Assembly: GCA_003255065.1 (NCBI GenBank)
Contig: QAOA01003708.1
Location: forward strand, 274,072-338,071
DNA from: Cercis canadensis
Lineage: Eukaryota > Streptophyta > Magnoliopsida > Fabales > Fabaceae
Reading direction: 5' to 3'
Length of the DNA stretch: 64,000 nt
Shown here: piece after piece, positions 31,905-43,603 of the stretch
Layout of the letters: the number at the start of each line of letters is the position of its first letter
Position numbering within the stretch: the stretch's first letter is position 1
Made by a program: the position numbers and the translations under genes
The notes under the pieces: generated by a model
The model's input: only the letters and a program-made list of their open reading frames with translations
Told to the model about the DNA's origin: nothing
Database searches by the model: none

Positions 31905-32899
31905 NNNNNNNNNNNNNNNNNNNNNNNNNNNNNNNNNNNNNNNNNNNNNNNNNNNNNNNNNNNNNNNNNNNNNNNNNNNNNNNNNNNNNNNNNNNNNNNN
32001 NNNNNNNNNNNNNNNNNNNNNNNNNNNNNNNNNNNNNNNNNNNNNNNNNNNNNNNNNNNNNNNNNNNNNNNNNNNNNNNNNNNNNNNNNNNNNNNNNNNN
32101 NNNNNNNNNNNNNNNNNNNNNNNNNNNNNNNNNNNNNNNNNNNNNNNNNNNNNNNNNNNNNNNNNNNNNNNNNNNNNNNNNNNNNNNNNNNNNNNNNNNN
32201 NNNNNNNNNNNNNNNNNNNNNNNNNNNNNNNNNNNNNNNNNNNNNNNNNNNNNNNNNNNNNNNNNNNNNNNNNNNNNNNNNNNNNNNNNNNNNNNNNNNN
32301 NNNNNNNNNNNNNNNNNNNNNNNNNNNNNNNNNNNNNNNNNNNNNNNNNNNNNNNNNNNNNNNNNNNNNNNNNNNNNNNNNNNNNNNNNNNNNNNNNNNN
32401 NNNNNNNNNNNNNNNNNNNNNNNNNNNNNNNNNNNNNNNNNNNNNNNNNNNNNNNNNNNNNNNNNNNNNNNNNNNNNNNNNNNNNNNNNNNNNNNNNNNN
32501 NNNNNNNNNNNNNNNNNNNNNNNNNNNNNNNNNNNNNNNNNNNNNNNNNNNNNNNNNNNNNNNNNNNNNNNNNNNNNNNNNNNNNNNNNNNNNNNNNNNN
32601 NNNNNNNNNNNNNNNNNNNNNNNNNNNNNNNNNNNNNNNNNNNNNNNNNNNNNNNNNNNNNNNNNNNNNNNNNNNNNNNNNNNNNNNNNNNNNNNNNNNN
32701 NNNNNNNNNNNNNNNNNNNNNNNNNNNNNNNNNNNNNNNNNNNNNNNNNNNNNNNNNNNNNNNNNNNNNNNNNNNNNNNNNNNNNNNNNNNNNNNNNNNN
32801 NNNNNNNNNNNNNNNNNNNNNNNNNNNNNNNNNNNNNNNNNNNNNNNNNNNNNNNNNNNNNNNNNNNNNNNNNNNNNNNNNNNNNNNNNNNNNNNNNNN
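31905..32899. other. 995-base N gap
   Basis: A run of N joins a contig ending in a family S LTR to one starting in copia gag. Sequence on the right repeats sequence seen on the left from 28050, so the gap is placed between two overlapping or allelic contigs rather than between neighbouring unique regions. Confidence 0.95.
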
Positions 32900-33126
32900 T
32901 TTTATTGGTTAAAACTATGATTTTTGGAAGCTAAAATTAAAGACATATTTTATCTCACAAAAATTGTGGGATATTGTTTAAAATGGGTTTTATACCCCAT
33001 AAGATATTTCCACTCTGTCCGAAGTGGAGAAGAAAAATTGGAGGAGAATCAAAAGAAGGATGTGCAAGCTCTGTTTGTCATCTAACAAGCAGTAGGCGAC
33101 ACTATTTTTACAAGGATCATAGATGC
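32900..33126 (+). pseudogene. Second copy of copia gag fragment
   Basis: Near-identical to 28050-28276 (offset 4850), including the same stops, and ending at the same insertion point of the Athila-like LTR. Most likely the same locus on another haplotype contig. Confidence 0.85.
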
Positions 33127-34592
33127 TGATACTTGTCTTTTAAAACTATAAAAACCATGCTTTAATACTGAATTCTTACCTGCATTGTGAGCAAATCCTC
33201 ATTAAACATGATGTTTAATCCATAAATTGTTGTTGACAGGTACCAAGATGTGTAATCAGGAAAAAGGAAGAATTTGGAAGCGATCCATGAAGCAAATGGC
33301 AAGGAAACCAATGTCATACAAAGTTTTCATGAGGACACGGGCAGGAACACGGCTGTGTCACCCCTGTGTCTAACATCCAGAAATTGCTGCTCATGCTTAT
33401 GGACAAACACGGCCAAGACAAGAGAAGAACACAGCCGTGTGCGAGGCTGTGTCTGTCAGGCAGAATGTCCAAATAGAGAACACGCCCTAAGCAAATAGAG
33501 AACACAGACCATGTCTGAGGAACACGGGTTGGGACCAGAGAAGAAAACGGCCGTGTCTGGTCCCGTGTTCAATGACCAGGAAAGCACCTTAAGTGACACG
33601 CCCAAGTCCAGAAATAGAACACGGCCGTGTCAGAGCCGTGTTCGAGCTATTTCTGATTAGAAGACCTAATTCTGCACAAGTATAAAAGGGAATCTGATGC
33701 ATGGGATTAGGGGAGGCCGTACTTGGGAAGAAAAGAAGGGTCGAGCTAGAGGACGGAGAAGAGCAATTAGGACTCGATCTTCATCCAGTTTCTTCTTCTT
33801 CTCATCTTATGTTTAATTTCATCTATTTACTTTTATTGAATTTAGTTATGAGTAGCTAAATTCTTAGTGTTAGGGGTTTGATGTAATTCAGTTGTAATGA
33901 AGTTTCAAGACTAAATAAACTTGTTTTAGTACAACTCTTCTTGTTGAATGAAATTTACTGTTATTAATGCATTTAAATGACTGGCCTCCATTTGAATAGT
34001 TAAAGATTCGTTTCGATGCTAGGAATAGTAAGATCCGAATGTGCTCTGTGAATTATGTCCTAAATTGAGTTAGTCTAGGAATAGATAACTTAGTTTAGGT
34101 GGTCTTAAATTAATTTCCTAGAGCTTAATCACCTAGACTAGTTAATTGTGTCAAGGAATTGGACAGTTAATTGGGATAGGGAGGATTGTTTCACCAAGGG
34201 ATTAGGTTCAATCACATTAGGGGAAGAAACCAACAACAAAGGAATTGTAACTGGAATAAGTAGTTCAGTACTGATCCCGAGGTTACTTTGTCTATGAAGT
34301 AACCGAATTTGCAAGTGGATGAAATCAACCCCTAACCTTTCTCATTCTTATCATCAACCTCACATTTTAATTGCTATTTAAAGATTGTTTTCGTAATCAT
34401 TTGAGTTTTGTTACTTAGTTAATTGTAGCAATCATTTTTGGGCTGCCTTCAATCCAAAGTGTTATCTCTTCCAAATAGAATTGGTATTGGTGAAATTGGT
34501 AGTTGCTAGCCTTAATCCTCGAGGGAACGATACTTTACTTATCATTATATTACTTGTGTGACCCGGTATACTTACCCAAAAAAGTCCCATCA
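33127..34592 (+). repeat. 5' LTR of the Athila-like element (second assembly copy)
   Basis: Same 1466-bp LTR as at 28277-29742, with only scattered single-base differences. TG...CA ends; followed by the primer site TGGCGCCGTTGCCGGGG at 34599-34615. Palindromic ACACGGCCGTGT motifs cluster at 33340-33650. Confidence 0.88.
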
Positions 34593-34598
34593 AGTTTT

Positions 34599-34615
34599 TG
34601 GCGCCGTTGCCGGGG
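34599..34615 (+). other. Primer-binding site (tRNA-Asp type), second copy
   Basis: Identical to the site at 29749-29765. Confidence 0.85.
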
Positions 34616-34759
34616 GTTAACGATGTTTAAGCAATATTAAAAGTAACCAATTATGTCCTAATTTGGATTTTAAAATTCTTGTTAGTAAATCTGGTTCAAT
34701 TATTTTATCTGCTATTGACTTATTTCTCTCAATTGCTTATCCTACTTTAATCTTGGTGT

Positions 34760-36410
34760 ATGCGAGGTACTCTTGATTCTAGCGCATTAGCTTTTGATCC
34801 TGAGATTGAGAGAACAACTCGAAGACTTCACAAGCAAGCTAGAGGAGCAAGACAAGCACAATCGACAGTCATGGCAGAACAAAACCAGAATCCTCTAGTG
34901 CAGAATAATGACAATGGAGCTGCACAAAACCCTTCACCTCGAACGCTCATGGAGTATTCCATCCCAACAGCCGTAGGATGTGGAGCAAGTATAACAAGAC
35001 CACCAGGTCAAGCCAATCACTTTGAACTCAAACTAGCTTTACTTCAACTAGTACAGCATAATCAGTGGAAGTGCGATAGAAGATCCAAATGGACATATAG
35101 CAAACTTTCTGCAGATTTGTGACACGGTAAAATTGAATGGGGTCAGTGATGATGCGATTCGACTCAGGCTCTTCCCATTTTCTGTGCGAGATAAGGCCAG
35201 AATTTGGTTGGATTCTCAACCAAGGGGCATCATTACCACTTGGTCGGATTTAGTGAATAAATTTCTTGCTCGGTATTTCCCTCCTTCCAAATCAGTAAAG
35301 TTGAGGACAAAGATTACTTCATTCTGTCAACAAGATGGAGAATCTTTGAGTGAAGCTTGGGAGTGGTATAATGATATACTGAGGAGATGCCCACATCACT
35401 ATTTTGATTTCTGGATCCAAGTCTAGAGTTTTTACAACGGTATGCTCCCTCACACAAAGGCAAACGTGGATGCTGCAGCAGGTGGAGCTGTGAATTATAA
35501 AACTCCGGAACAAGCTTGCGAATTGTTTGAGAGGATGGCTTGTAATGACAACCAAAGTCAAGGAGAGAGATCCATAGTCAAGAGAGGCGTGATGGAAGTC
35601 GGGGCACTGGATGCACTGTTAGCTCAGAACAAGTTATTAACACAACAGGTGGCTGAGCTGTCCAAGAAGTTTGAGACCGTCAATGTAAATGCAGTCAACT
35701 TTTCTCTACCAGTATGTGATTTTTGTGCAGGGAACCATGTTAATGGAGAGTGCCCGGGCAACATATTTGGCCCTCCAGTGTCTCAAGAGTAAGTGAACTA
35801 TATGAGAAATCCTCCAAGACCTCAGAATAATCCTTACGCTCCTACTTATAATCCGGGGTGGCGGAATCACCCAAATTTCTCATGGGGTAATCAAGGAAAT
35901 CAAGGGGCTTCCCACAGACCCAGTTATGCATATCAGTCACCACAACGGCCTACTCAAGGTCATGCTTCACAATCTCAAACCAATGAGAAGAATCCTTCTT
36001 TGGAGAGTGCACTAGAGAAATTGACTACCCAAACCTCGGCTTTCATTCAGAAAACTACAACGCTTATGGAGGAAACCAGGAGCGGGTTCAGAAATCAAGA
36101 TGCATCAATTCAGAAGTTGGAAACTCAGGTAGGACAGGTAGCAAGACAATTGGCAGATAGGCCTCAAGGCTCTTTACCCAGTGATACTATTCCAAATCCT
36201 AAGGAGCATGTGAAGGCCATAACTACAAGGAGTGGAAAAGTGATTGAGATCATCTCAAGAAAAGAAACACCAGAAGAGGAAGATGGTAAGGCAACAAGGA
36301 CAAATGGGGACCCAGCATCCAGCCGTCCCACAGAGGCAAGAAGTAGAGAAGGTGAGAAATTGACCAGACCATGTGCTTCAATACCTTCTGTCAAGGTGCC
36401 TTTTCCTTAA
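34760..36410 (+). pseudogene. Athila-like gag, uninterrupted copy
   Basis: The N-terminal part matches the first copy. After the position of the S insertion it continues with YKTPEQACELFERMACND, then LAQNKLLTQQVAELSKKFE (short coiled coil), a zinc knuckle CDFCAGNHVNGECP near 35718, and an Asn/Pro/Gln-rich region typical of Athila gag. The tail includes ALEKLTTQTSAFIQKT and AITTRSGKVIE. Stops at about 35120, 35426, 35790 and 36408 fall between otherwise long frames. Gag forms the particle that packages element RNA. Confidence 0.85.
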
Positions 36411-36458
36411 AGGCTTAAGAAGCAACAGGATGAAAAGCAATTTAGCAAGTTCTTAGAG

Positions 36459-37055
36459 GTGTTCAAGAAATTGCAAATTAACATACCTTTTGCTGAAGCA
36501 CTGGAACAAATGCCATCCTATGTAAAGTTTATGAAGGATCTTCTGACCAAGAAAATAAGAATTGGCGATGATGAGACAATAATGTTGACTGAAGAATGCA
36601 GTGCTATTCTACAGAGGAAATTGCCTCCAAAGCTCAGAGATCCTGGGAGTTTCTCCATTCCATGCACCATTGGAGACATCACCTTTGGGAAGGCGTTATG
36701 TGATCTAGGAGCGAGTGTGAGTCTCATGCCTCTGTTCATTTTCAAGAAGCTGGGAATTGGTCAAGCAAAATCCACTATGATTACACTTCAATTTGTTGAC
36801 CGGTCGATCAAACATCTCTACGGTCTAGTAGAAGATGTCTTGGTTAAGGTTGACAAGTTTATCTTTCCGGTGGATTTTGTTGTTCTAGACATGGAGGAAG
36901 ATGAAGAGATTCCACTTATTTTGGGACGGCCATTTCTAGCTACTGGGAGAGCTTTGATAGATGTAACTGACGGGACTTTGACTCTGAAAGTTCAAGATAA
37001 GAAGGTGATTTTCAATGTTTTCAGTGCAATGCAACACCCTATGGAGAAGGAATAA
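36459..37055 (+). pseudogene. Athila-like aspartic protease region
   Basis: The frame contains FAEALEQMPSYVKFMKDLLT, KLPPKLRDPGSFSIPCTIG, then the active site ALCDLGASVSLMPL, and later VDFVVLDMEEDEEIPLILGR and PFLATGRALIDV. This is the standard Athila arrangement; CDLGAS in place of DSGAS is normal for the group. The frame is open for almost 200 codons. The protease would cut the gag-pol polyprotein. Confidence 0.88.
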
Positions 37056-37136
37056 TGTTTCCGCCTGGACATTCTGGACTCTATCATTACTAGCACATTT
37101 AGGGATAATTTATCCTCTTGTCCTCTTGAAAGAGTC

Positions 37137-38850
37137 TTGATGGATGCAGTAACCATGTCTGCTTTGGCAGGAGATTCAACATGCCCAGAACATGTAGCAT
37201 TATTAGATGCTCTACCATTATATTCGATATCCTCACCACCAAAGATAGAAGACTTGCAGAAGGATGTGCATAAAGAGCAGTCTCCAAAACTTGAGCTCAA
37301 GCCACTACCTGTAACTTTGAAGTATGCCTTCCTTGGTGAGAACAATTCCTCTCCCGTTATTATTAATTCTAAATTAACTAGGGTTGAGGAAGAGAAACTG
37401 TTGCGGGTGTTGAGGGAGCATAAGAGCGCCATTGGATGGTCAATTGCTTATTTAAAAGGCATCAGTCCATCCTTTTGTATGCACAAGATCCTCATGGAAG
37501 AGAACCATAAAGCAGTAGTACAACCCCAAAGGAGATTGAATCCGATCATGAAGGAAGTAGTACGAAAGGAAGTGGTAAAACTCTTAGATGCCGGTGTTAT
37601 TTACCCCATCTCGGATAGTTCATGGGTTAGCCCAGTTTAGGTGGTGCCCAAGAAAGGAGGGACAACAGTGGTGATGAATGAGAAAAATGAATTAATTCCC
37701 ACTTGAACGGTCACGGGATGACGCGTGTGCATTGACTACAGAAAACTCAATGATGCCACGAGGAAGGACCATTTCCCTCTCCCATTTATAGATCAAATGC
37801 TAGAGCGCCTAGCCGGTCATGAGCATTACTGTTTTCTGGATGGGTACTCGGGTTACAACCAGATTGCCATAGCCCCAGAGGATCAAGAAAAGACTGCATT
37901 CACTTGCCCCTATGGGGTTTACGCATGCAGGAGGATGCCATTTGGATTGTGCAATTCGCCGGCCACTTTTCAAAGGTGTATGCTTTCCATATTCTCTAAC
38001 ATGAATGAAAAATTTATAGAGATTTTTATGGATGACTTTTCTGTTTTTGACTCTTCTTTTGATATATGCTTACATAATCTGTTCTTAGTGTTAAAGAGAT
38101 GCCAAGAAACTAATTTGGTTTTAAATTGGGAAAAATGTCATTTTATGGTGAGAGAAGGGATTGTTTTAGGACCTAAAATTTCTGCCAAGGGGATAGAGGT
38201 AGATAGGGCTAAAGTAGAGGTGATTGAAAAATTACCCGTCCTACTAATGTCAAAGGGGTGCGTAGTTTTTTGGGACACACTGACTTTTATAGAAGATTCA
38301 TCCAGGATTTTTCTAAAATTACTAAACCCCTGTGTAACCTCCTTGTTAAAGACGAAACTTTTGTTTTCAATAATGAATGTCTGTTAGCCTTTAATATATT
38401 GAAGCAAAAGTTGACCACTGCCCCTGTTGCGATCCCACCTGATTGGGACTTACCTTTTGAACTTATGTGTGATGCTAGTGATATAGCTATAGGTGCTGTT
38501 TTGGGGCAGAGAAAAAACAAGTTATTGCATGCAATATATTATGCAAGCCATGTGCTTGATTCTGCTAAACTTAACTATGCTACTACTAAAAAAGAGTTGT
38601 TAGCTATTGTTTTTGCTTTTGATAAATTCCGCTCTTATTTAGTAGGGGCCAAGGTTATTGTATATACTGATCATGCAACTCTTAGGTATCTTTTTGCTAA
38701 ACAGGACTCTAAGCCCAGGCTCATCCGTTGGATCTTGCTATCGCAAGAATTTGATCTTGAGATCAAGGACAAGAAAGGCATGGACAATGTGGTAGCTGAT
38801 CACCTGTCTAGGATTGAGCAACAAGTGAAAAACCAAGCTCTACCCTTTCC
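37137..38850 (+). pseudogene. Athila-like reverse transcriptase and RNase H
   Basis: The RT entry (IGWSIAYLKGISPSFCMHKI, RRLNPIMKEVVRKEVVKLLD) runs into a TAG at about 37638. RT continues at 37725 with MCIDYRKLNDATRKDHFPLP, GYNQIAIAPEDQEKTAFTCP, MPFGLCNSPATFQRCM and the active site FMDDFSVF. A one-base frame change near 38245 shifts to the frame 38258-39382, giving [13 protein letters not shown] and RNase H ([38 protein letters not shown]). Both catalytic blocks are present but split. Confidence 0.88.
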
Positions 38851-39964
38851 CATTAATGAGGAGTTCCCAGACAAGCAGCTCTTTGCAGTGCACAGTTTGC
38901 CCTGGTATGCTGATTTTTCCAACTTCAAGGCTGCTAAGATTTTACCTATGGATCTAAACTCCCAACAGTTAAAGTGGTTCCTTCATGAGGCTAAATTCTA
39001 TGTGTGGGACGAGCCTTATTTGCTGCGAAGATGTGTTGACGGACTCTTGAGGAGATGTGTACCGCAAGAGGAAGTGAAGGATATATTATGGCATTACCAT
39101 GCTTCAGACTATGGCAGTCATTTTAGTGGAGATCAGACAGCTGCAAAAGTCCTCCAATCAGGATTCTACTGGCCAAATGTCTTCAAAGACGCCTATGATT
39201 ATGTGAAGACATGTGATCGCTGCCAAAGGACTGGCAACATCTCAAAAAGGCATGAAATGTCTTTGAATTCATTACTCGAAGTCGAGTTGTTCGATGTTTG
39301 GGGAATAAATTTCATGGGTCCTTTCCCATCATCATACTCTAATGAGTATATCTTGGTCGCAGTCGATTATGTGTCTAAATAGGTTGAAGCAACTGCAACC
39401 AGAACCGATGATGCTCAAGTAGTTATGAGTTTCCTCAAGAAGAACATATTCTCAAGATTTGGAGTTCCAAGAGCATTAATCAGTGATGAGGGCACTCATT
39501 TCTGCAATAAGCGAATGGACGCTTTACTGAGTAAGTATGGTGTGAGGCACCACATCGCAACTTCATATTATCCACAAACCAGTGGACAAGTTGAAGTGTC
39601 AAACAAAGAGTTGAAGAGGATTCTTAAGAAGACTGTCAGCACCTCTAGAAAAGATTGGGCCATGAAGCTTGATGATGCCCTTTGGGCATACCGCACGGCA
39701 TTGAAGACACCTCTCGGCATGTCCCCGTACTAATTAGTGTATGGCAAGGCTTGTCATTTGCCTGTGGAATTGGAGCACAAAGCATGGTGGGCCACTAAGA
39801 TCCTTAATTTTGACATGGTTGCAGCAGGGGAGAAACGGGTCCTTCAACTTCACGAATTGGATGAATTCCGATATAAAGCTTATGAGAGTTCCAAGCTTTA
39901 CAAAGAGAAGACAAAGCGATGGCATGATAAGAGAATCGTCTAAAGGACTTTTGAACCAGGACAA
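38851..39964 (+). pseudogene. Athila-like integrase
   Basis: Zinc-binding part: [20 protein letters not shown] ... CDRCQRTGN. Core: [14 protein letters not shown], where the first catalytic Asp (normally G-I-D-F) is Asn here; then [12 protein letters not shown] and [18 protein letters not shown] with the second Asp and the Glu. A TAG at about 39380 and a TAA at about 39731 interrupt the frame. The frame is then cut at 39964 by a solo LTR and resumes at 40352 for the C-terminal part. Confidence 0.85.
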
Positions 39965-40351
39965 TGATGAGCTGCCGAGGCTCCTCAAATTACTTAATGT
40001 TTTAGGTCGGTTACCTAGCTTTTTGCAGCATAGGATAGCCCTAAGTCGAACCTAAGGATTGTTCTATTTAGTGAATCATATTGAAAAGCATGTAAACAGA
40101 GGGGGTTGAGTTTGGTTTAAGTGATTAACGAAAATTAATTATCAGTGGTAACCTAAGAGAAAACAACCAATCCAAGCCTTAACTAGTTCTGATTTTAGTT
40201 CATCCTTGATGTCTAATGATCCATTCAATTATTAACCATGTTCTTGGCCTTTAAAACATGTNATGAGGTCTAAGTCTATGCAATTCAGCCCAAAAGAGGT
40301 TTAAAAGACTAAGTATGAGGAATAACTATTGTATAAAAAATGTGTTCATCA
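39965..40351 (-). mobile_element. Family S solo LTR with 5-bp target duplication (interior collapsed at an N)
   Basis: Starts TGATGAGCTGCC and ends TGTTCATCA. The pentamer gacaa lies on both sides (39960-39964 and 40352-40356). The single n at 40262 replaces about 1 kb that is present in the complete copy at 62172-63600, so the real element is probably full length. It separates the integrase core from its C-terminal end. Confidence 0.9.
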
Positions 40352-40527
40352 GACAACAAGTCTTGCTATACAATTCACGGTTGAGACTCTTCCCGGGGAA
40401 GCTGAAATCAAGGTGGTCAGGACCATTTGTAATCAAGACAGTTTATCCCTATAGAGCTATTGAGGTGGCTGACATGGAATCGGGAAGGAGTTTCGAGGTT
40501 AATGGGCAACGACTTAAGCATTATTAG
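40352..40527 (+). pseudogene. C-terminal end of the Athila-like integrase
   Basis: QQVLLYNSRLRLFPGKLKSR followed by WSGPFVIKTVYPYRAIEV is the conserved end of Athila pol. It joins in sense to the segment before 39965 once the solo LTR and its duplication are removed. The stop codon at 40525-40527 is the natural end. Confidence 0.85.
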
Positions 40528-40883
40528 GGAGATGGGGTTAAACACCAGATCTCTTCAATGGTCCTTACTGCACCAGCATAATCTCTGAGATAGTTCGGCT
40601 TAGGACTTTAAATTAAGCGCTTCTTGGAAGGCAACCCAAGTTTTTAACCCTTTGTCTTTACTTACCTTTAGTTGATTTCACTATGTCTTTGTTTTCATTT
40701 TCATTCTTGTCATTTTTGCTCATTAAGTTTTGTTTTTGGCATAGCAGGAGAGAACATGGCCATGTCCTAACCCGTGTGAAGAAGGCAGAGAGGTCAGGAA
40801 GATTACACGGCCGTGTCTTTACCTGTGTTCACAATACAGAGAGCTAGGAGGAGATACACGAGCACACACATGGCCATGGCAGT
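40528..40883 (+). other. Athila-like 3' untranslated region, left part
   Basis: No ORF. It contains tacacggccgtgtc and decayed forms such as aacatggccatgtcc, the same palindrome family as in the LTR. It ends at 40883 where the hAT-like element begins. Confidence 0.6.
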
Positions 40884-41103
40884 TAGGGGTGTAAGCCAAA
40901 ACCGAAAAACCGATTAAACCAACCGAACCGAACCGGACCGGAGGCAAACCAAACCAAACCGAGAGGATCGGTTCGGTTCTCGGTTTATATATCTGAAAAA
41001 TTGAATTGGTCGGTTCGGTTTTCGGTTTGAATGGGAAAAAACTAATACAAAACCGAACCGAACCGGATATATTAAAACTACGTCGTTTTATTAGTCTTTT
41101 GAA

Positions 41104-41488
41104 CTTCAGAATCTACCAATTCCTCTTCTCTTCTCTTGATCTTTGCCATTCTCCCTCTCTGAAATCCCTAAGCCTCTCAGTCTTCCTCAGCTTCTCACTT
41201 CAATCCATCTCGGTTTCATGCTCTACTGTCTTGTCGTCAACGGTTGCCGCTGTCTCTCTGTTCTACATCGCCGATCACCTTGTTGTAGGATAGGCATTTG
41301 GACGATTGAATGAGCTTGAGGAGATGCGACAGAAACTGGAATCAAAGAAAATGGTGATGGAGAACATGTCTATGCATTCTAGGCTTGCTAACGATGATGC
41401 TAGCAAGCAGGAAGAGCAGCTTAGTACTGAAGTCAGATCTCTATTGATGGCGACGACAACTCTCTCTGTATCTAGTAGAAGCCTTCAG
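41104..41488 (+). pseudogene. Captured host-gene exon with coiled coil, identity uncertain
   Basis: From about 41309 the frame reads LNELEEMRQKLESKKMVMEN, then KQEEQLSTEVRSLL, a short coiled-coil-like segment ending at an exon-like ...CTTCAG with a donor GT at 41489. Upstream, a Ser/Leu-rich frame runs from about 41104. I have a weak association with the coiled-coil region of plant UVRAG/VPS38-like proteins, but cannot confirm it. It lies inside the hAT-like element and is separated from the MRL1-like exons by about 600 bp. Not a functional gene. Confidence 0.4.
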
Positions 41489-42118
41489 GTGATTTTTCAT
41501 TATATTCTCCTGTTGATTTTGGATTCAGTTGGGTTGTTAAATATTCCTCAACTCATTAATTGAAGAAAGTCTTATACTTGGAGTAGTAAAGGACTAGAAT
41601 AAGGAACCAGAAGCCGTCATTTCTTGTATATTTCTTTGTCGTCAACATGCTTATTCTTTTATCCTTGCGGTGCTGTTATTGAAGACTTGGACCAAGTCAT
41701 GGTCAGTCAACGGCTCAGGTATGAAGCTCTGTTTCTACATAGATTTTGGTTGATCTCTGGAGAATTATTATGCTTCTTTCATGGATAAATTTTGTAAATG
41801 ATTTAAATTCCATTGCTGCATTTATTTTCCTTTTATCTCTATGGTGGGTATGATGCTCGGATGATTTATGTGAAGCTGGTAAGCTAAATAAATGGTTGGT
41901 AAGCATAGTACTGGTAGTTGAAGCTGAGCAAATGTTGATGATAAAACAAGAAAAAATTAGGGTGCTTGATATAGATTCTCTCTTGTTAATAACAAGTCAC
42001 ATATTCTTGTAATATAGCATCAGTGGATAAGCATAGGTGGCACAGTCTTCTATGTGAGATCAAGGTGGAAAGCCAGGTGCATTTGTATAAGAAGCTTTAG
42101 TATGAATACATGAAAAAT

Positions 42119-43603
42119 GATGGTTTTATATTTTTGATTGGTTCAGTGGGTTCCCTATTAGGTACAATACTATTCCAATATGCTCTTAAAGGATCTAAAT
42201 TGTCAACAGAGAAAAGTGCAGGTAATTCCATAAAAGAATATGTATCATGATCTCATTCCATTGATGTACTTGAGAAATTTTGTTTTCTACTTTCCTTTTA
42301 CTCAATATCTTGTCAGGTGATATAAGAATTAGAGCAAATTTTTATGTAAATCACGTTTATTGATTCAGAGTATGTTGAAGGAATTGTACCACTTTCTAGT
42401 TATAAAGAATGCCATCCCCCGGTGCATAGAAGTAAATACTTGAATAAAGGTGGCAGATCTCTGGGAGACAGGGAAAAAAATCATCCAGTTCAGAAAAATG
42501 ACAAAGTTTTGCCCCAGATTGAGCAGTCAACCAGGGCACTTACTGATCAGAAAAATTATTGTTCACACCATCTCAACACATATAATTGTTTGCTAAAAGA
42601 TGGGAGGTAATTTTTTGTCCCAACCCATATACACAACAGAACATGTACTTATCCCTAAGAACACTGCATGTTGGAGATATAAATATCTATATAAAATATT
42701 TATTTTAGGTGAAACAATGAGGTCAAACTCTCTCTCCTCTCTTTCTCCTTTGTCTATTATATCATCACCGTGATGTTCATCCTTACCTTCTTTTGCTTTA
42801 ACTTTTAAGTTTGAAGAGCTTATCTTGAAGTACATTGGGTTTGTTAGGTTACAAGAATGCGTATAGTTGCTTAAAGATATGGAAATAAAGGGTATTTTAG
42901 ATATGACAAAGGTACATTCATCTTTTTGCTGTTATTTTATATTCTCTTCTTGAATTTTGAGTTTCTTTTACATACCAAATTTAATGGCTTTAGGTTTATC
43001 ATGCAAAGTTTTTTAACATCTGCAAGAGACAAAAGGCTGTTAGAGAAGCTTTTGATTACACTAAGCTTATTCCAAATCCAAAGTTGAATACCTTTAATAT
43101 GCTTATGACTGTGTGTGCAAGGTCTCAAAATTCAGAAGGTAAATTCTTTTTCATCTTCTCTTTACTTAGTACCTGGAAACACTTTATAATGTTCTTCCTT
43201 TATCATATGTTTAGTTCATGACATTGCTATTGTGTATTTAGGGGCATTCCAGTTCTGCATCTTGTTCAGGAGGCTGGACTCAAACTTGATTGCAAACTTT
43301 ATACCACACTGATATCAACTTGTGCTAAGAGTGGGAAAGTTGACCAAATGTTTGAAGTATGATTTCTCCCCTTCTTGGATTTTTCAGCTGATTTACCATA
43401 ATGTGATTTTATTATATGTAACATATCTTTCTCTAACTCCTATATCTAATGAATATGTTAATTTGTATGCTTAGGTGTATCACAAGATGGTTAATTCTGG
43501 AGTAGAACCTAATGTTCATACTTATGGGGCACTTATTGATGGTTGTGCTAGAGCTGGGCAAGTTGCTAAAGCATTTGGCGCTTATGGGATAATGAGGTCT
43601 AAG
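42119..43603 (+). pseudogene. MRL1: MRL1-like PPR gene fragment, six exons with introns
   Basis: Exons approx. 42119-42221, 42369-42606, 42849-42911, 42994-43138, 43242-43356 and 43475-43603, each bordered by GT/AG. Translated blocks such as VYHAKFFNICKRQKAVREAF, LIPNPKLNTFNMLM, and KMVNSGVEPNVHTYGALIDG then CARAGQVAKAFGAYGIMRSK are the PPR repeats of MRL1, the chloroplast-targeted protein that stabilises rbcL mRNA. A TAG in exon 3 (about 42864) and a one-base deletion in exon 5 (near 43256) disable it. Retained introns show capture from genomic DNA rather than mRNA. The N-terminal and C-terminal parts of the gene are missing. It lies wholly within the hAT-like element. Confidence 0.85.

Noticed and set aside
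31899-32912. A 337-codon open frame
   Set aside because: It consists almost entirely of N and is an artefact of the assembly gap.
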